DNA of 64,000 nt, from NCBI RefSeq assembly GCF_015594925.2, contig NZ_CP087590.1, positions 682,001-746,000 on the forward strand, given 5' to 3'. Numbering within the stretch: the stretch's first letter is position 1; every line of letters begins with the position of its first letter. A program made the translations under genes and the position numbers. The notes under the pieces are model-generated. The model saw nothing but the letters and a program-made list of their open reading frames with translations. It searched no databases and was not told where the DNA came from. Origin of the DNA: Vibrio sp. VB16. Its GTDB lineage: Bacteria > Pseudomonadota > Gammaproteobacteria > Enterobacterales > Vibrionaceae. Shown in pieces: positions 1 to 8,089 of the stretch.

Positions 1-727
1 CATACTGATTGATCAAATCCATAAAGCTTTCTTTACGTTCTTGTGTTTGAAATTCAAAGTCCAAATTATACTCTTTAACCACAGAAACCATTTTGCCACT
101 TTCAAGCGTTGTTACTGGGTAAGTTGGCTCGCCCCACTCTGGAAGATATAAAAATGCAGACGATTTTGGTGTGAGCTGCACTTTTGGATCAAAACCTTCG
201 CTCTTCATTAAATACAGTAATTGGATTGCGTGCTGGATATTATTGTGGCCGTATCGGATCATCATACTTTGATTAAAGTTAGATTCATCTAGCGTGTCGA
301 CAACGTTATAGCCAGTAGTAAGGCCATTATCGATGAAACTGTTCAGCAAGCTCAGTGTTTTTTTGTCGTCGATAACCTTGGAATCATTCCAAGTTTTGCT
401 CACGCGCTCGACAATGTTTTTGTCGGAAACATTACCAATATAGCGTTCAGATTGGTCGTTTTGATCCTCAACAAAATGATTAAGTTTGTCAGAAAGTGTT
501 TTTGTTTGACCCAAATCGCTTGGCTTGATTACGTTCATATCAATGAGTAAAGCGTCTGCCTGTGTGGCATCAGTTATGCCCGTTACTTTTACTATTTTTT
601 CTTGGCTATACGTCAGTGCGAGTTCACTGAGATTAAGCGCTTCTACCGCTTTTCCTGTCGTCATATCACTTGCATGTGATGCCAAAGGAAACAGAGCCAA
701 GATGATTGCTGTTCTGATTAACTTCAT
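1..727 (-). CDS. Exported protein of unknown function, 3' end outside window
   Basis: The reading frame begins at the ATG complementary to 725-727 and stays open for 242 codons to the window edge, so the C-terminus is missing. The N-terminus (MKLIRTAIILALFPLASHA) is a classic Sec signal peptide with a likely cut after the AHA-like SHA at residue 19, so the product should be periplasmic or secreted. The mature part is polar with no obvious membrane segment and no motif I recognise. The upstream 275 bp (728-1002) separate it from the next gene on the same strand and hold no other feature I can name. No function is assigned. Confidence 0.75.
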   Translation of the reverse strand, partial: MKLIRTAIILALFPLASHASDMTTGKAVEALNLSELALTYSQEKIVKVTGITDATQADALLIDMNVIKPSDLGQTKTLSDKLNHFVEDQNDQSERYIGNVSDKNIVERVSKTWNDSKVIDDKKTLSLLNSFIDNGLTTGYNVVDTLDESNFNQSMMIRYGHNNIQHAIQLLYLMKSEGFDPKVQLTPKSSAFLYLPEWGEPTYPVTTLESGKMVSVVKEYNLDFEFQTQERKESFMDLINQY

Positions 728-1002
728 TGTTGTTCCTCATTCTCATATCGGGTTTATTATTAAGGCTGAATTGACAGCTTTAAGATTGAACCCATTTTGA
801 GTACTAACCCTTATTGATAATGTGATGGATGACGGCAATTTAATTAAAAAGAAGTTTGTGGTGGGGGTGGTTGCTTGCTTGCTATAATTGTTCATTATTC
901 ACGGGGCTAAAAACAATAAAACAACTTAAATGGATAACAAAATAAATGCAGGTTAGTCAGTATTCAAGACGGTTTTTTGAATGATTTTGAATCATTTACT
1001 CT

Positions 1003-1611
1003 TTATTGACCATCATCATATGTATTTAGATAATCAGCGATAAAATCACCGTGACAGTCGTCTGGTTTACAGAAACATCCCAGTCGCTTCCCTGCAAGTG
1101 CCAACATACCCACTTTGGTGATGTTGAGAAAATTGTCGTAATCGAAGTCATATTTATATTTTCTTAAAACTTCGTTACGATCATCGCCATCAATACCAAT
1201 AGGGTATGGATTCCCCCATGGTGACCCTCGGCCAATATATTCGAACTGCTCGGTGCTTTGTCTACCATTATAGACAGGATCTCTGGTGACATTAACAACC
1301 CGAGTAATTTTAATTCTTTGAACACTCGTTTTGACAAAGCCTTGCCGTAAGGCCTTTACCTCATCAACAAACACTTCCCCATCGCTAAATACAATGGCGT
1401 GCGTAATGTTGTGCAACGCTTTGGTTAGTGGTTGTTCAATTCGTTCGTATGCGAGGTTATGTTGCTTTGTATACTGGGCCCCAAACTCATTTTTGTCATC
1501 GATGAAAACTAGCCGTGGAGACGCTAAATTTGCAATGAGCATCGACAACTTTCTACTGAATTTTGAGTAGCTTTTGAATAACGTTGGATAGAGAATAAGA
1601 ACACAATTCAT
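1003..1611 (-). CDS. DUF4326 domain protein
   Basis: The 202-residue product has a C-terminal DUF4326 domain (about residues 120-195), seen in the block YIGRGSPWGNPYPIG followed by GKRLGCFCKPDDCHGD with its clustered Cys and His residues. The family's function is not established; the Cys/His cluster could bind metal. The N-terminal half (residues 20-110) looks like a Rossmann-type nucleotide or DprA/LOG-like segment, but I cannot identify it with confidence. The gene stands alone between the exported protein and catB, all on the minus strand with separate promoters likely. Confidence 0.65.
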   Translation of the reverse strand: MNCVLILYPTLFKSYSKFSRKLSMLIANLASPRLVFIDDKNEFGAQYTKQHNLAYERIEQPLTKALHNITHAIVFSDGEVFVDEVKALRQGFVKTSVQRIKITRVVNVTRDPVYNGRQSTEQFEYIGRGSPWGNPYPIGIDGDDRNEVLRKYKYDFDYDNFLNITKVGMLALAGKRLGCFCKPDDCHGDFIADYLNTYDDGQ

Positions 1612-1703
1612 ATCAGTACAAGTGTTTTACAGAGACATTTAATTTGGGATGTTCATTCAAGTATTCCATAATCAATCATCGATGGCAAAGCTTAAGCCGA
1701 TAG

Positions 1704-2336
1704 TTAGATACGGCTAAAATTGTGCCAATAATCGGTAAGACCATCGATATCTGATGAGCACATTAGACTCATGGCACCTTTAAGTTGCTCGTCATTCCAT
1801 AACCACCATTGCATTTCCAGCAATTGAGATATTTCACTGTCTGAGAAACGAAAACGAATATGCTTGGCAGGATTTGAGCCGACAATCGAATAGGGAGCAA
1901 CGTCCTTGGTCACAACAGAACGACTCGCGATAATAGCACCATCACCAACGGTTACACCGCTCATTATCATCGCTTCGCTTCCAATCCAAACATCATTACC
2001 AATAACTGTATCACCTGAGGGTAGAAAGCCATCTTTTGCATCAACAAAATGGTCATTATCCTGATAGAAAAATGGGAAAGTACTTACCCACTTATTTTGG
2101 TGACCTTGATTGCCTGCCATCATAAACACGGCGCCAGAACCAATTGAACAATAATGGCCAATAATTAGCTTATCCACATCTGTTCTATCAGGCAGCAAAT
2201 AGCGAGCACAATCATCAAAACTGTGGTTGTGGTAATAACCAGAGTAGTAACTGTGCTTACCTACAATAATATTCGGGTTGGTGACTTGTTCTTTCAACGA
2301 TTTACCAACGAAAGGGCTATCAAAATAGTTATTCAA
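1704..2336 (-). CDS. catB: CatB-type (xenobiotic) acetyltransferase
   Basis: The 210-residue protein is full length for type B chloramphenicol acetyltransferases, trimeric left-handed beta-helix enzymes that move an acetyl group from acetyl-CoA to a hydroxyl of chloramphenicol or a related acceptor. It has the N-terminal NNYFDSPFVGK block, the YYSGYYHNHSFDDCARYL segment, hexapeptide repeats from about residue 58 to 165, and the catalytic His79 in AGNQGH. Vibrio genomes carry such genes both on the chromosome and as integron cassettes (catB9). No attC site is visible next to it here. Whether it gives real chloramphenicol resistance cannot be told from sequence. Confidence 0.88.
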   Translation of the reverse strand: MNNYFDSPFVGKSLKEQVTNPNIIVGKHSYYSGYYHNHSFDDCARYLLPDRTDVDKLIIGHYCSIGSGAVFMMAGNQGHQNKWVSTFPFFYQDNDHFVDAKDGFLPSGDTVIGNDVWIGSEAMIMSGVTVGDGAIIASRSVVTKDVAPYSIVGSNPAKHIRFRFSDSEISQLLEMQWWLWNDEQLKGAMSLMCSSDIDGLTDYWHNFSRI

Positions 2337-2402
2337 TATACATATCCTTAGGAGTGTCTAATACGCCATTAACTTGTACCGTGATCCAATCCAACTAGAT
2401 TG

Positions 2403-2825
2403 TTATCTGTCTTCTGCTGGACATAAGTGCATGCCCATTTTGTAATACGCCACGTCACTTTTATAGAAACGTTCACCATGGGAAAGCATACCGAAACGCC
2501 CGTAAAAACGTAATGCTGATTCTCTTGCATCACACCAAAAATAGTTGATGTGATTCATTTTCAAATAAGCGATCACTTCATTCAAAACCGCCGTTCCTAT
2601 ACCCAGTCCTTGGAACTGAATCTCTGTCGCATACTTGCGTAAACGGGCCTCGTCCCCATCTATATAAACAGAGGCAACACAAACGAGCTCGTCATTCTCA
2701 AAAGCCCCAAAATGAAGGCCATCTTCATCTCCTTCCACATAACAAAATTCGGGTGGCTTATCTGGCCATAAAACTCGATGACGAACAGGAATGGTTTGTG
2801 TCCAGTCGATTTGACGAATATCCAT
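2403..2825 (-). CDS. GNAT family N-acetyltransferase
   Basis: The 140-residue protein carries the acetyl-CoA binding motif of the GNAT fold (QFQGLGIGTAVL, about residues 73-84) and the later FYGRFGM segment typical of the fourth beta strand and helix. The frame is open 48 bases further upstream, but the ATG at 2825 is preceded by a GAGAG-type ribosome site, so I prefer MDIRQIDW as the start. The substrate is unknown. It lies 66 bp downstream of the catB start region on the same strand and may be read separately. Confidence 0.8.
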   Translation of the reverse strand: MDIRQIDWTQTIPVRHRVLWPDKPPEFCYVEGDEDGLHFGAFENDELVCVASVYIDGDEARLRKYATEIQFQGLGIGTAVLNEVIAYLKMNHINYFWCDARESALRFYGRFGMLSHGERFYKSDVAYYKMGMHLCPAEDR

Positions 2826-3032
2826 GAAAAAGCTCTCTTTCAAATGGTTTTGGTATTTTATACCGTGCAGCATAAACAGATTAGCTGACGTAGTGGATGG
2901 TTATTCAATGTGTGAATGCGTAGGGAGAGGTGTGAATGCGTAAATCAACGTTGTGGTAAGCACCAAAACGTAACCCATAGAACCTACATTTTTCTAGGCT
3001 CTATGGTTGCTCGTCAGAGGTATCAATACGAC

Positions 3033-3281
3033 CTAACTGTAAAAAGCTTCGACAACGCCCTTTAGCTTAATCAGAATGGGTTGTCCGCGACGGTCCACCG
3101 CTTTAGGTGATGGGATTTTTACCCAACCTTCACTGATGCAATATTCCTCAACATCAAAGCGCTCTTTGCCGTTAAGTCGAATGCCAATTTTGTGCTCGAA
3201 ACATTCAGCCACATGATGTGGGCTGCGAGGATTACCCGAAAGGTGGTCTGGTAAAGCTGGTTGCGATGTAGTGTCGTTCAT
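3033..3281 (-). CDS. DUF3297 family protein
   Basis: The 82-residue protein matches DUF3297 along its whole length: PDHLSGNPRSPHHVAECFEH near the start, GIRLNGKERFDVEEYCISEGW in the middle and the terminal KLKGVVEAFY. The family is widespread in proteobacteria as a short soluble protein of unknown function. It is a single gene transcribed away from the diguanylate cyclase. Confidence 0.85.
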   Translation of the reverse strand: MNDTTSQPALPDHLSGNPRSPHHVAECFEHKIGIRLNGKERFDVEEYCISEGWVKIPSPKAVDRRGQPILIKLKGVVEAFYS

Positions 3282-3702
3282 GTTCGAGATCTGTAATAAA
3301 TAAAAAGTGGCGCCATTGTAGACAATGTAGACCTAACGCTCAAGAGCTGTAATAGGGGATAGAGACACAATTTTAATCCAGTGATTCTTAATACAAGATT
3401 CCGAATATTGAATAACTAAGTTTACAAGGGCAGGTAACCAAAGAGAGCCAGTGTATAAATAAGCGGTGTTCATACGGTGCCTATCCTTTTAGGTGAATTA
3501 TAGGTTCATTGTTGGTTTTGTAGTGTTCAAGGTGATTTTCTTTTTAAGCCATTGATCTTCGAATGTGCATTTAATGATTTATATGCTACTTAAGTGATAT
3601 GATTGATCATAATTAATACAGTAATGCGTTCAAGTAATGGCATTTCTGTTGTTGAGTATATTTGATTTTTATTGATTGCTACGGATAGAAAAGGCTTGTT
3701 AG
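3282..3702. other. 421-bp divergent intergenic region
   Basis: This AT-rich stretch separates the divergent DUF3297 and diguanylate cyclase genes and should hold both promoters. I see no stable hairpin, RNA gene or credible coding sequence in it. Confidence 0.5.
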
Positions 3703-4647
3703 ATGGAATTGAAAGATCGATATTTTACCGTGTTAGACGCTTTGCCAGATCATGTGTTTATATTCTCTGAATCAGGTATTTATATCGATGTTTATGGTGG
3801 AGATGACAATGCCACTGGTTTTGACTGCAAGCCATTTATTGGACGGTCACTTTATGATATTGCGCCTCCCGACATGGCCAATGAGTTTCATTCCCACATA
3901 ATAGCGGCTCTGGAGTCGAACGAAACCCAGCTTGCCCACTATAAGTTTGATAAGCAGGACATGATTGACCTACCTGAACATGTCCCGTCTCCGCAAGAAA
4001 TTTGGTTTGAAGGTATTATTAAGCCTCTTCCATTAATAGAAAACGGTGAGCGTACCGTTGTGTGGATAGCCAAAAATATCACGAAACGCCATCTACTAGA
4101 GCAACGACTAAAGGTGTTATCTGAGATCGATGATTTAACCGGTATTGCCAATCGACGCTCATTTACTCACGCATTATCAACCTCTTTAAATGAGTACCAA
4201 TCATGTAGCCGAAGCTTTTCCATTCTCATGTTGGATATCGATCGCTTTAAACGTATTAATGACACATTAGGACACTCTTATGGCGATGATGCTATTCAGT
4301 ATGCTGTAAAGGTGCTTAAGGCTGAATTAAATGAATCGGACTGTTTTGGACGAATTGGTGGTGAGGAGTTTGCTATTATTCTCAATGATGTTGACTTAGA
4401 AGATGCCGCTATCGTTGCCGAAAAATTAAGAAATACACTGGAAAAAAGCCGATTTATGGCAGATGAGTACGAAATAAACCTCACTATCAGTGTCGGTGTT
4501 ACGCAGGTCATTAAAACCGATGACGATGTGAAAAACATATTAGCGAGAGCAGATAAAGCGATGTACCACTCGAAGAATACCGGCAGAAATAGGGTCAGTA
4601 TTTATTCCCTTGAGATGGATAAGAATAATCTTTTATCAACCGGCTGA
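3703..4647 (+). CDS. PAS-GGDEF diguanylate cyclase
   Basis: The 314-residue protein should make the second messenger c-di-GMP from two GTP. An N-terminal PAS-like sensor domain (about residues 8-128) is followed by a GGDEF domain (about 135-300). The domain has the DDLTGIANRR entry motif, the metal-binding MLDIDRFKRIND block and an intact GGEEF active site at residues 219-223. The product-inhibition I-site normally reads RxxD five residues before GGEEF; here it reads NESD, so feedback inhibition through it is probably lost. There is no membrane segment, so the protein is cytosolic. It is monocistronic after a 421-bp upstream gap. Confidence 0.92.
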   Translation: MELKDRYFTVLDALPDHVFIFSESGIYIDVYGGDDNATGFDCKPFIGRSLYDIAPPDMANEFHSHIIAALESNETQLAHYKFDKQDMIDLPEHVPSPQEIWFEGIIKPLPLIENGERTVVWIAKNITKRHLLEQRLKVLSEIDDLTGIANRRSFTHALSTSLNEYQSCSRSFSILMLDIDRFKRINDTLGHSYGDDAIQYAVKVLKAELNESDCFGRIGGEEFAIILNDVDLEDAAIVAEKLRNTLEKSRFMADEYEINLTISVGVTQVIKTDDDVKNILARADKAMYHSKNTGRNRVSIYSLEMDKNNLLSTG

Positions 4648-4803
4648 ACCTTAAACACTTTATTGTTATGCAAGAATAAAGAGGCGACGTTCGAATGAAG
4701 GCCTAAGCAACGAATTGGAAGACAGTGTTAGTGAATTTATTAAAAAGTATAGGTTTGGCGCTTCCTCTCCAGCGTCGCTATTTAATAACCTAAACGAGGA
4801 ATC

Positions 4804-4938
4804 ATGATGAACGAAGGTTTGGCAGGAACGTGGGTTAATTCATCTGGTTCTATATTCATGGATGGCCGGACCAACGTCACCGCAAGACAGCTTCATGCAA
4901 ACCAGATTGGCAAGCATGACATTAAAAAAGAGCGCTGA
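4804..4938 (+). CDS. Possible 44-residue protein
   Basis: A short frame follows a good ribosome site (GAGGA, then ATG at 4804). The product starts MMNEGLAGTWVNSSGSIF and ends basic (KKER). I recognise no family. It fills most of the gap between the diguanylate cyclase and ygjV. It could equally be a remnant of a larger gene. Confidence 0.3.
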   Translation: MMNEGLAGTWVNSSGSIFMDGRTNVTARQLHANQIGKHDIKKER

Positions 4939-4957
4939 ATAACGAACAGAACTGAAT

Positions 4958-5461
4958 TTAAACGGCGCTACTTTTTCTGTAGTAGTGTCGGTAGTAACCT
5001 ATTAAGTTGCTGGAAATAAAGAGAACTTCCATTATAACGGCGGTTGGAGAGCCGACTAAGTAATTGTGAAAAAGCCAAAAAGCCGTGCCTACCACCATAA
5101 GCTCTCTTAATCGACGGTCATCTTTGTTAAAAGCTGCCACGGTTTGAAAAATCGACCCTAAACAACTCAATACACTGACTAACCCGGCATAAGTAATAAA
5201 GGTAGCTAATACCGAGGCAGAGCAAAATAGGTACTTAAGCTTTGACGAGGTAGAAAATACACTCATTAAATAACGGGTAGTGGCAATGACCATTAGACTT
5301 GCAGCTGTCCATTGCTCTAGCAATATAAAATGGCTTGAAATGAGGATCCCAGCGCAAAATAGGCACGCGACAATCTTCTTCCTTTCTTTAAACTGAAAAG
5401 ACATCAAGTCAAAGCCAATGGCTATTGCGACTAAGACCTGAGATAAAAAAAATGCCGACAC
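4958..5461 (-). CDS. YgjV family inner-membrane protein
   Basis: The product is a multi-pass membrane protein of about 167 residues with five or six hydrophobic helices and the conserved LFHNYLVGSPTAVIMEV region of the YgjV family, whose function is unknown. The frame can be opened at a TTG at 5473, but a perfect GGAGG lies just inside it and ends five bases before a GTG at 5461. I therefore choose the GTG. It is 20 bp downstream of the GFA gene on the same strand and may share its transcript. Confidence 0.78.
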   Translation of the reverse strand: MSAFFLSQVLVAIAIGFDLMSFQFKERKKIVACLFCAGILISSHFILLEQWTAASLMVIATTRYLMSVFSTSSKLKYLFCSASVLATFITYAGLVSVLSCLGSIFQTVAAFNKDDRRLRELMVVGTAFWLFHNYLVGSPTAVIMEVLFISSNLIGYYRHYYRKSSAV

Positions 5462-5493
5462 TGGAACCTCCAAAGAATATCGCGCTCAGTTAG

Positions 5494-5919
5494 CTAGACC
5501 GATGAAGCAAAATAAGCTTCAATCTCCGCCTTTGTCAGTTCTTTGGTTTCGTTTGAGAAGCAATAGTAATCTGGACGTTGATCACTAAAGTATTGCATGC
5601 TCATGGCCAAACCGTTTAGCTCTGGAAACAAACCTACTGGCATGTTGTAGCTGCCGGTTTTGTTGAAGCGGTAGTAAAGGTGTGTACCACATTGGCCACA
5701 GAATCCACGGGTTGCCCAAGGCGACGATTTGTATTCTTTCACCATTTCAGCGTTTTGAAACTTAACATCGGTACCACACTGAACGGCAAAAAACGGACCT
5801 CCACCCCAAGAACGGCAGGTATCACAATGACAAACTGTAAATTTGGGGTTGACCTCATGTGCCTCAATTTTGACGCTTCCACAAAGACAACTCGCGAGAT
5901 TTTTATCTGACTCTACCAT
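5494..5919 (-). CDS. GFA/CENP-V family zinc protein
   Basis: The 141-residue protein belongs to the Mss4-like GFA family, zinc proteins named after a formaldehyde-activating enzyme. Most members have unproven activity. The zinc ligands are visible as CLCG (Cys11, Cys13), CHCDTC (Cys30, 32, 35) and the later CGQCGTH. The fold follows the usual spacing, including the SSPWATRGFC block. It lies directly upstream of ygjV. Confidence 0.85.
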   Translation of the reverse strand: MVESDKNLASCLCGSVKIEAHEVNPKFTVCHCDTCRSWGGGPFFAVQCGTDVKFQNAEMVKEYKSSPWATRGFCGQCGTHLYYRFNKTGSYNMPVGLFPELNGLAMSMQYFSDQRPDYYCFSNETKELTKAEIEAYFASSV

Positions 5920-5982
5920 TCCTTTTATCCTCTATTTCTACGTGTTGGTAATCTACATAAGTAGATTGTGATGACACAATAG

Positions 5983-6351
5983 CTAATTATACACGCTAAT
6001 TTCTACCAAATTATTATCTGGATCCAAAAAATAGACCGACGTAATTTGACCTAAGGCTCCCGACTTTTCGATGGGGCCTTCTATGATCTCTATATTTTCG
6101 TTCTTCAAGTGCGCGACAACATCGTCTAGGCTCCAATGAGTAATAAGACACAAGTCACCAGAGCCAACGAGAGCATTATTTCTTGGTTCTTGCCCTAACG
6201 TTTGAAGATTGATTTTCTGGTTTCCAAATCTTAGTGCCTTGCGCCCGTTTGCAAATGTAATCTCATCCATAAGCAAAACTTGGCGATAAAACTTCACCGA
6301 AAATTCAATATCAGAAACAGTCAGAACCACATGATCAATATGACTTATCAT
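5983..6351 (-). CDS. VOC (glyoxalase/bleomycin resistance) family protein
   Basis: The 122-residue protein is a single vicinal-oxygen-chelate domain: IDHVVLTVSDIEFSVKFYRQVL at the start and the terminal VYFLDPDNNLVEISVY with its metal-ligand Glu. An ATG 21 bases upstream is possible, but AAGGGGA lies just before the ATG at 6351, so the protein should start MISHIDH. The substrate is unknown. It is a single gene. Confidence 0.85.
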   Translation of the reverse strand: MISHIDHVVLTVSDIEFSVKFYRQVLLMDEITFANGRKALRFGNQKINLQTLGQEPRNNALVGSGDLCLITHWSLDDVVAHLKNENIEIIEGPIEKSGALGQITSVYFLDPDNNLVEISVYN

Positions 6352-6489
6352 TTTGTCCCCTTGTATTAACACCTTGATAGTCAGCGAGCAATGCCCCCTT
6401 CCTTACGAAAGACAACATATCATAATCGCCGACGTTAAGCTTCGCGCGAAATTTCAGGGTATAGAAGTGGACATTTTTACGAGAGTAAT

Positions 6490-6999
6490 TTACGTGTGGA
6501 CAACTCGCGCCTCTGCCAGCTCATCGGACACTGGAGGCTGGAAAAACGTTTCCATCATATTGAACATACCAAGCGTCACTTCTATAGAATACGTCTTACC
6601 TTTTTCATTGTTTCTTTCAAATACTCTCTTTTTTCTCGTCTCTGAATCAGAAGTGACATAGTGGAGTTGGAAGTCAACACTACATTTAGACGCTTTTTTT
6701 CTAAAGGCATCTCGTTGTTCTTTAGTGGCCGCCGCACCATCTAATACAACCGGCACCTCAAGTGATAATAACCTTTCGCATAAAAGCCAAATTTGACCCC
6801 TGCAACGTTGATACTTTTCTGTCGCCCATGCTGAAATAATGTCATCGGAACACGACATCAAATCTTGAGGGGCATCTGGTATAAACAATTTACTCAACCA
6901 TTCATCTTCAGAGAATCGAATGGCACCATATTGTTCAGCGATTTGATGTGCGATGGTTGTCTTTCCCGCGCCAATAGGACCACAGATTAGATGTATCAT
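6490..6999 (-). CDS. P-loop nucleoside/phosphotransferase-type kinase
   Basis: The 169-residue protein begins MIHLICGPIGAGKTT, a Walker A motif at residues 7-14, and continues with RFSEDEWLSKLF and an LDGAAATKEQRD segment. This pattern is that of small zeta-toxin or chloramphenicol phosphotransferase-like AAA kinases. The frame stays open another 49 codons upstream, but those residues are not family-like and MIHLICG is the natural start. The extra frame overlaps a LysR remnant on the other strand. The substrate is unknown. Confidence 0.78.
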   Translation of the reverse strand: MIHLICGPIGAGKTTIAHQIAEQYGAIRFSEDEWLSKLFIPDAPQDLMSCSDDIISAWATEKYQRCRGQIWLLCERLLSLEVPVVLDGAAATKEQRDAFRKKASKCSVDFQLHYVTSDSETRKKRVFERNNEKGKTYSIEVTLGMFNMMETFFQPPVSDELAEARVVHT

Positions 7000-7025
7000 T
7001 ACGTACTCACTTATTTGGAATATAG

Positions 7026-7304
7026 TTGTGGTTGTACACCTTAACGACGATCGGAAAAACGGTTTATGAGAAAACACGGAAGGTGGAAGAAAGTATTCAT
7101 GATTTGGCTCTAGGAGCAAAAGAAGAGCCTTTATTGACGGGACCACTTACAATCAGCGTACCAGACGCCGGTGTTTTTAACCTTACGCCATTTTTAAAGC
7201 CTTTTGTCGATGCACACCCTGAAATTCAGTTGAAAATAATGTCGAGTATGGACACAAGTAATCTTAATCGCATGGAAGCGGATATTGCCGTTAATAATGC
7301 CTAA
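7026..7304 (+). pseudogene. LysR-type regulator remnant
   Basis: The frame encodes the linker helix (GKTVYEKTRKVEESIHDL) and the first part of the effector domain (LTGPLTISVPDAGVFNLTPFLKPFVDAHPEI) of a LysR-type transcription regulator. It stops at ADIAVNNA. The DNA-binding helix-turn-helix is missing upstream, where the kinase gene starts on the other strand, and about two thirds of the sensing domain is missing downstream. It is therefore a fragment, presumably cut by rearrangement in this region. Confidence 0.6.
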
Positions 7305-7527
7305 CCAAAGATAAAGTCTGGAGGGGTATTTTCAAAGATAGCGGTGGATGACTTATACCATACGCTCGTTGTTGACGGTGGATTATCGTTGGCGTAGATG
7401 AATGTGGCCTTTTTAATGTATTGGTGGAGTCGACCTAAGTGTATCAAATTAAATTTAATCAATTGGTTAAAGTTGATTTTTGAATTTGGCATTACCTTCA
7501 GTGTTACATTGAAGTCCTACTTAAAAA

Positions 7528-7546
7528 GGAATTGACCCCGCGTCTG
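7528..7546 (-). repeat. Sequence resembling the 3' end of ssrA
   Basis: Sixteen of 19 bases match the T-arm region of the tmRNA gene at 26054-26072, in the same orientation. A related sequence is at 14802-14820, and the two share an A-rich left flank. I read it as a possible old attachment-site scar. Confidence 0.4.
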
Positions 7547-7618
7547 GATATTCCAATGTAGTTTGATTTGGAGTCTATATCTAATTGTTCTAATTAAAGA
7601 ATCTACCATAGTGGTTTT

Positions 7619-8089
7619 TTACTCTGTATCACTGCCTCTTAATAGAGCGTTTAACATACTAGGTGATGAGGGGAGTAAGCCGACTTTCAAACCGAAAGGT
7701 TTAAAGACTTTGTTCAAAATATCTGTTTTGTAGTTACCGCGATCATTTTCTATGTCTGATAATGTTTTGCGTGAGACGTTCACTAGCTTAGCGTAAACAT
7801 CTTGCTTGAGCCCCAGCACATTGATTCGCAGTTCTTTTAAGGCTTGACCTTCAGTGAGTTCGCTAAACAATAAGCGTTTAATTATGTGGTTTGCTGCTTT
7901 TTTACGATCGGCTGTACTGACAGACGTTGTATTCTTTGACACTCTTTGTGTCGTTTGAACGCTTTGATCTGTTTTTTCAATAGCTTCAGTCGTCGTGCTG
8001 CGAGTCGTTGATGCTTTCTCTCGGCTGGCTCTAAGGCGATCTATTGTGCCTTTAATCGATTCCTTAGATACTGTTTTGTTTGTGATCAT
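7619..8089 (-). CDS. HipB-like antitoxin/regulator with long N-terminal extension
   Basis: The 156-residue protein has a C-terminal XRE helix-turn-helix (about residues 95-145: LGLKQDVYAKLVNVSRKTLSDIEN) like HipB antitoxins, preceded by a Ser/Thr-rich, probably disordered arm of some 70 residues. Of two in-frame ATGs, the one at 8089 overlaps the hipA stop as ATGA and follows GGGGA at five bases, so I choose it. The gene lies downstream of its toxin partner, the reverse of the classical hipBA order, with translational coupling implied. It should bind the toxin and repress the operon. Confidence 0.75.
   Translation of the reverse strand: MITNKTVSKESIKGTIDRLRASREKASTTRSTTTEAIEKTDQSVQTTQRVSKNTTSVSTADRKKAANHIIKRLLFSELTEGQALKELRINVLGLKQDVYAKLVNVSRKTLSDIENDRGNYKTDILNKVFKPFGLKVGLLPSSPSMLNALLRGSDTE

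Noticed and set aside
2915..2945. Short repeat GTGTGAATGCGTA between GNAT and DUF3297 genes
   Set aside because: Only two 13-bp copies, with no structure or link to a gene.
6353..6661. 102-codon plus-strand frame
   Set aside because: It overlaps the start of the VOC gene and the end of the kinase gene on the other strand.
7301..7492. 63-codon minus-strand frame
   Set aside because: No ribosome site, no recognisable product, and it overlaps the LysR remnant.
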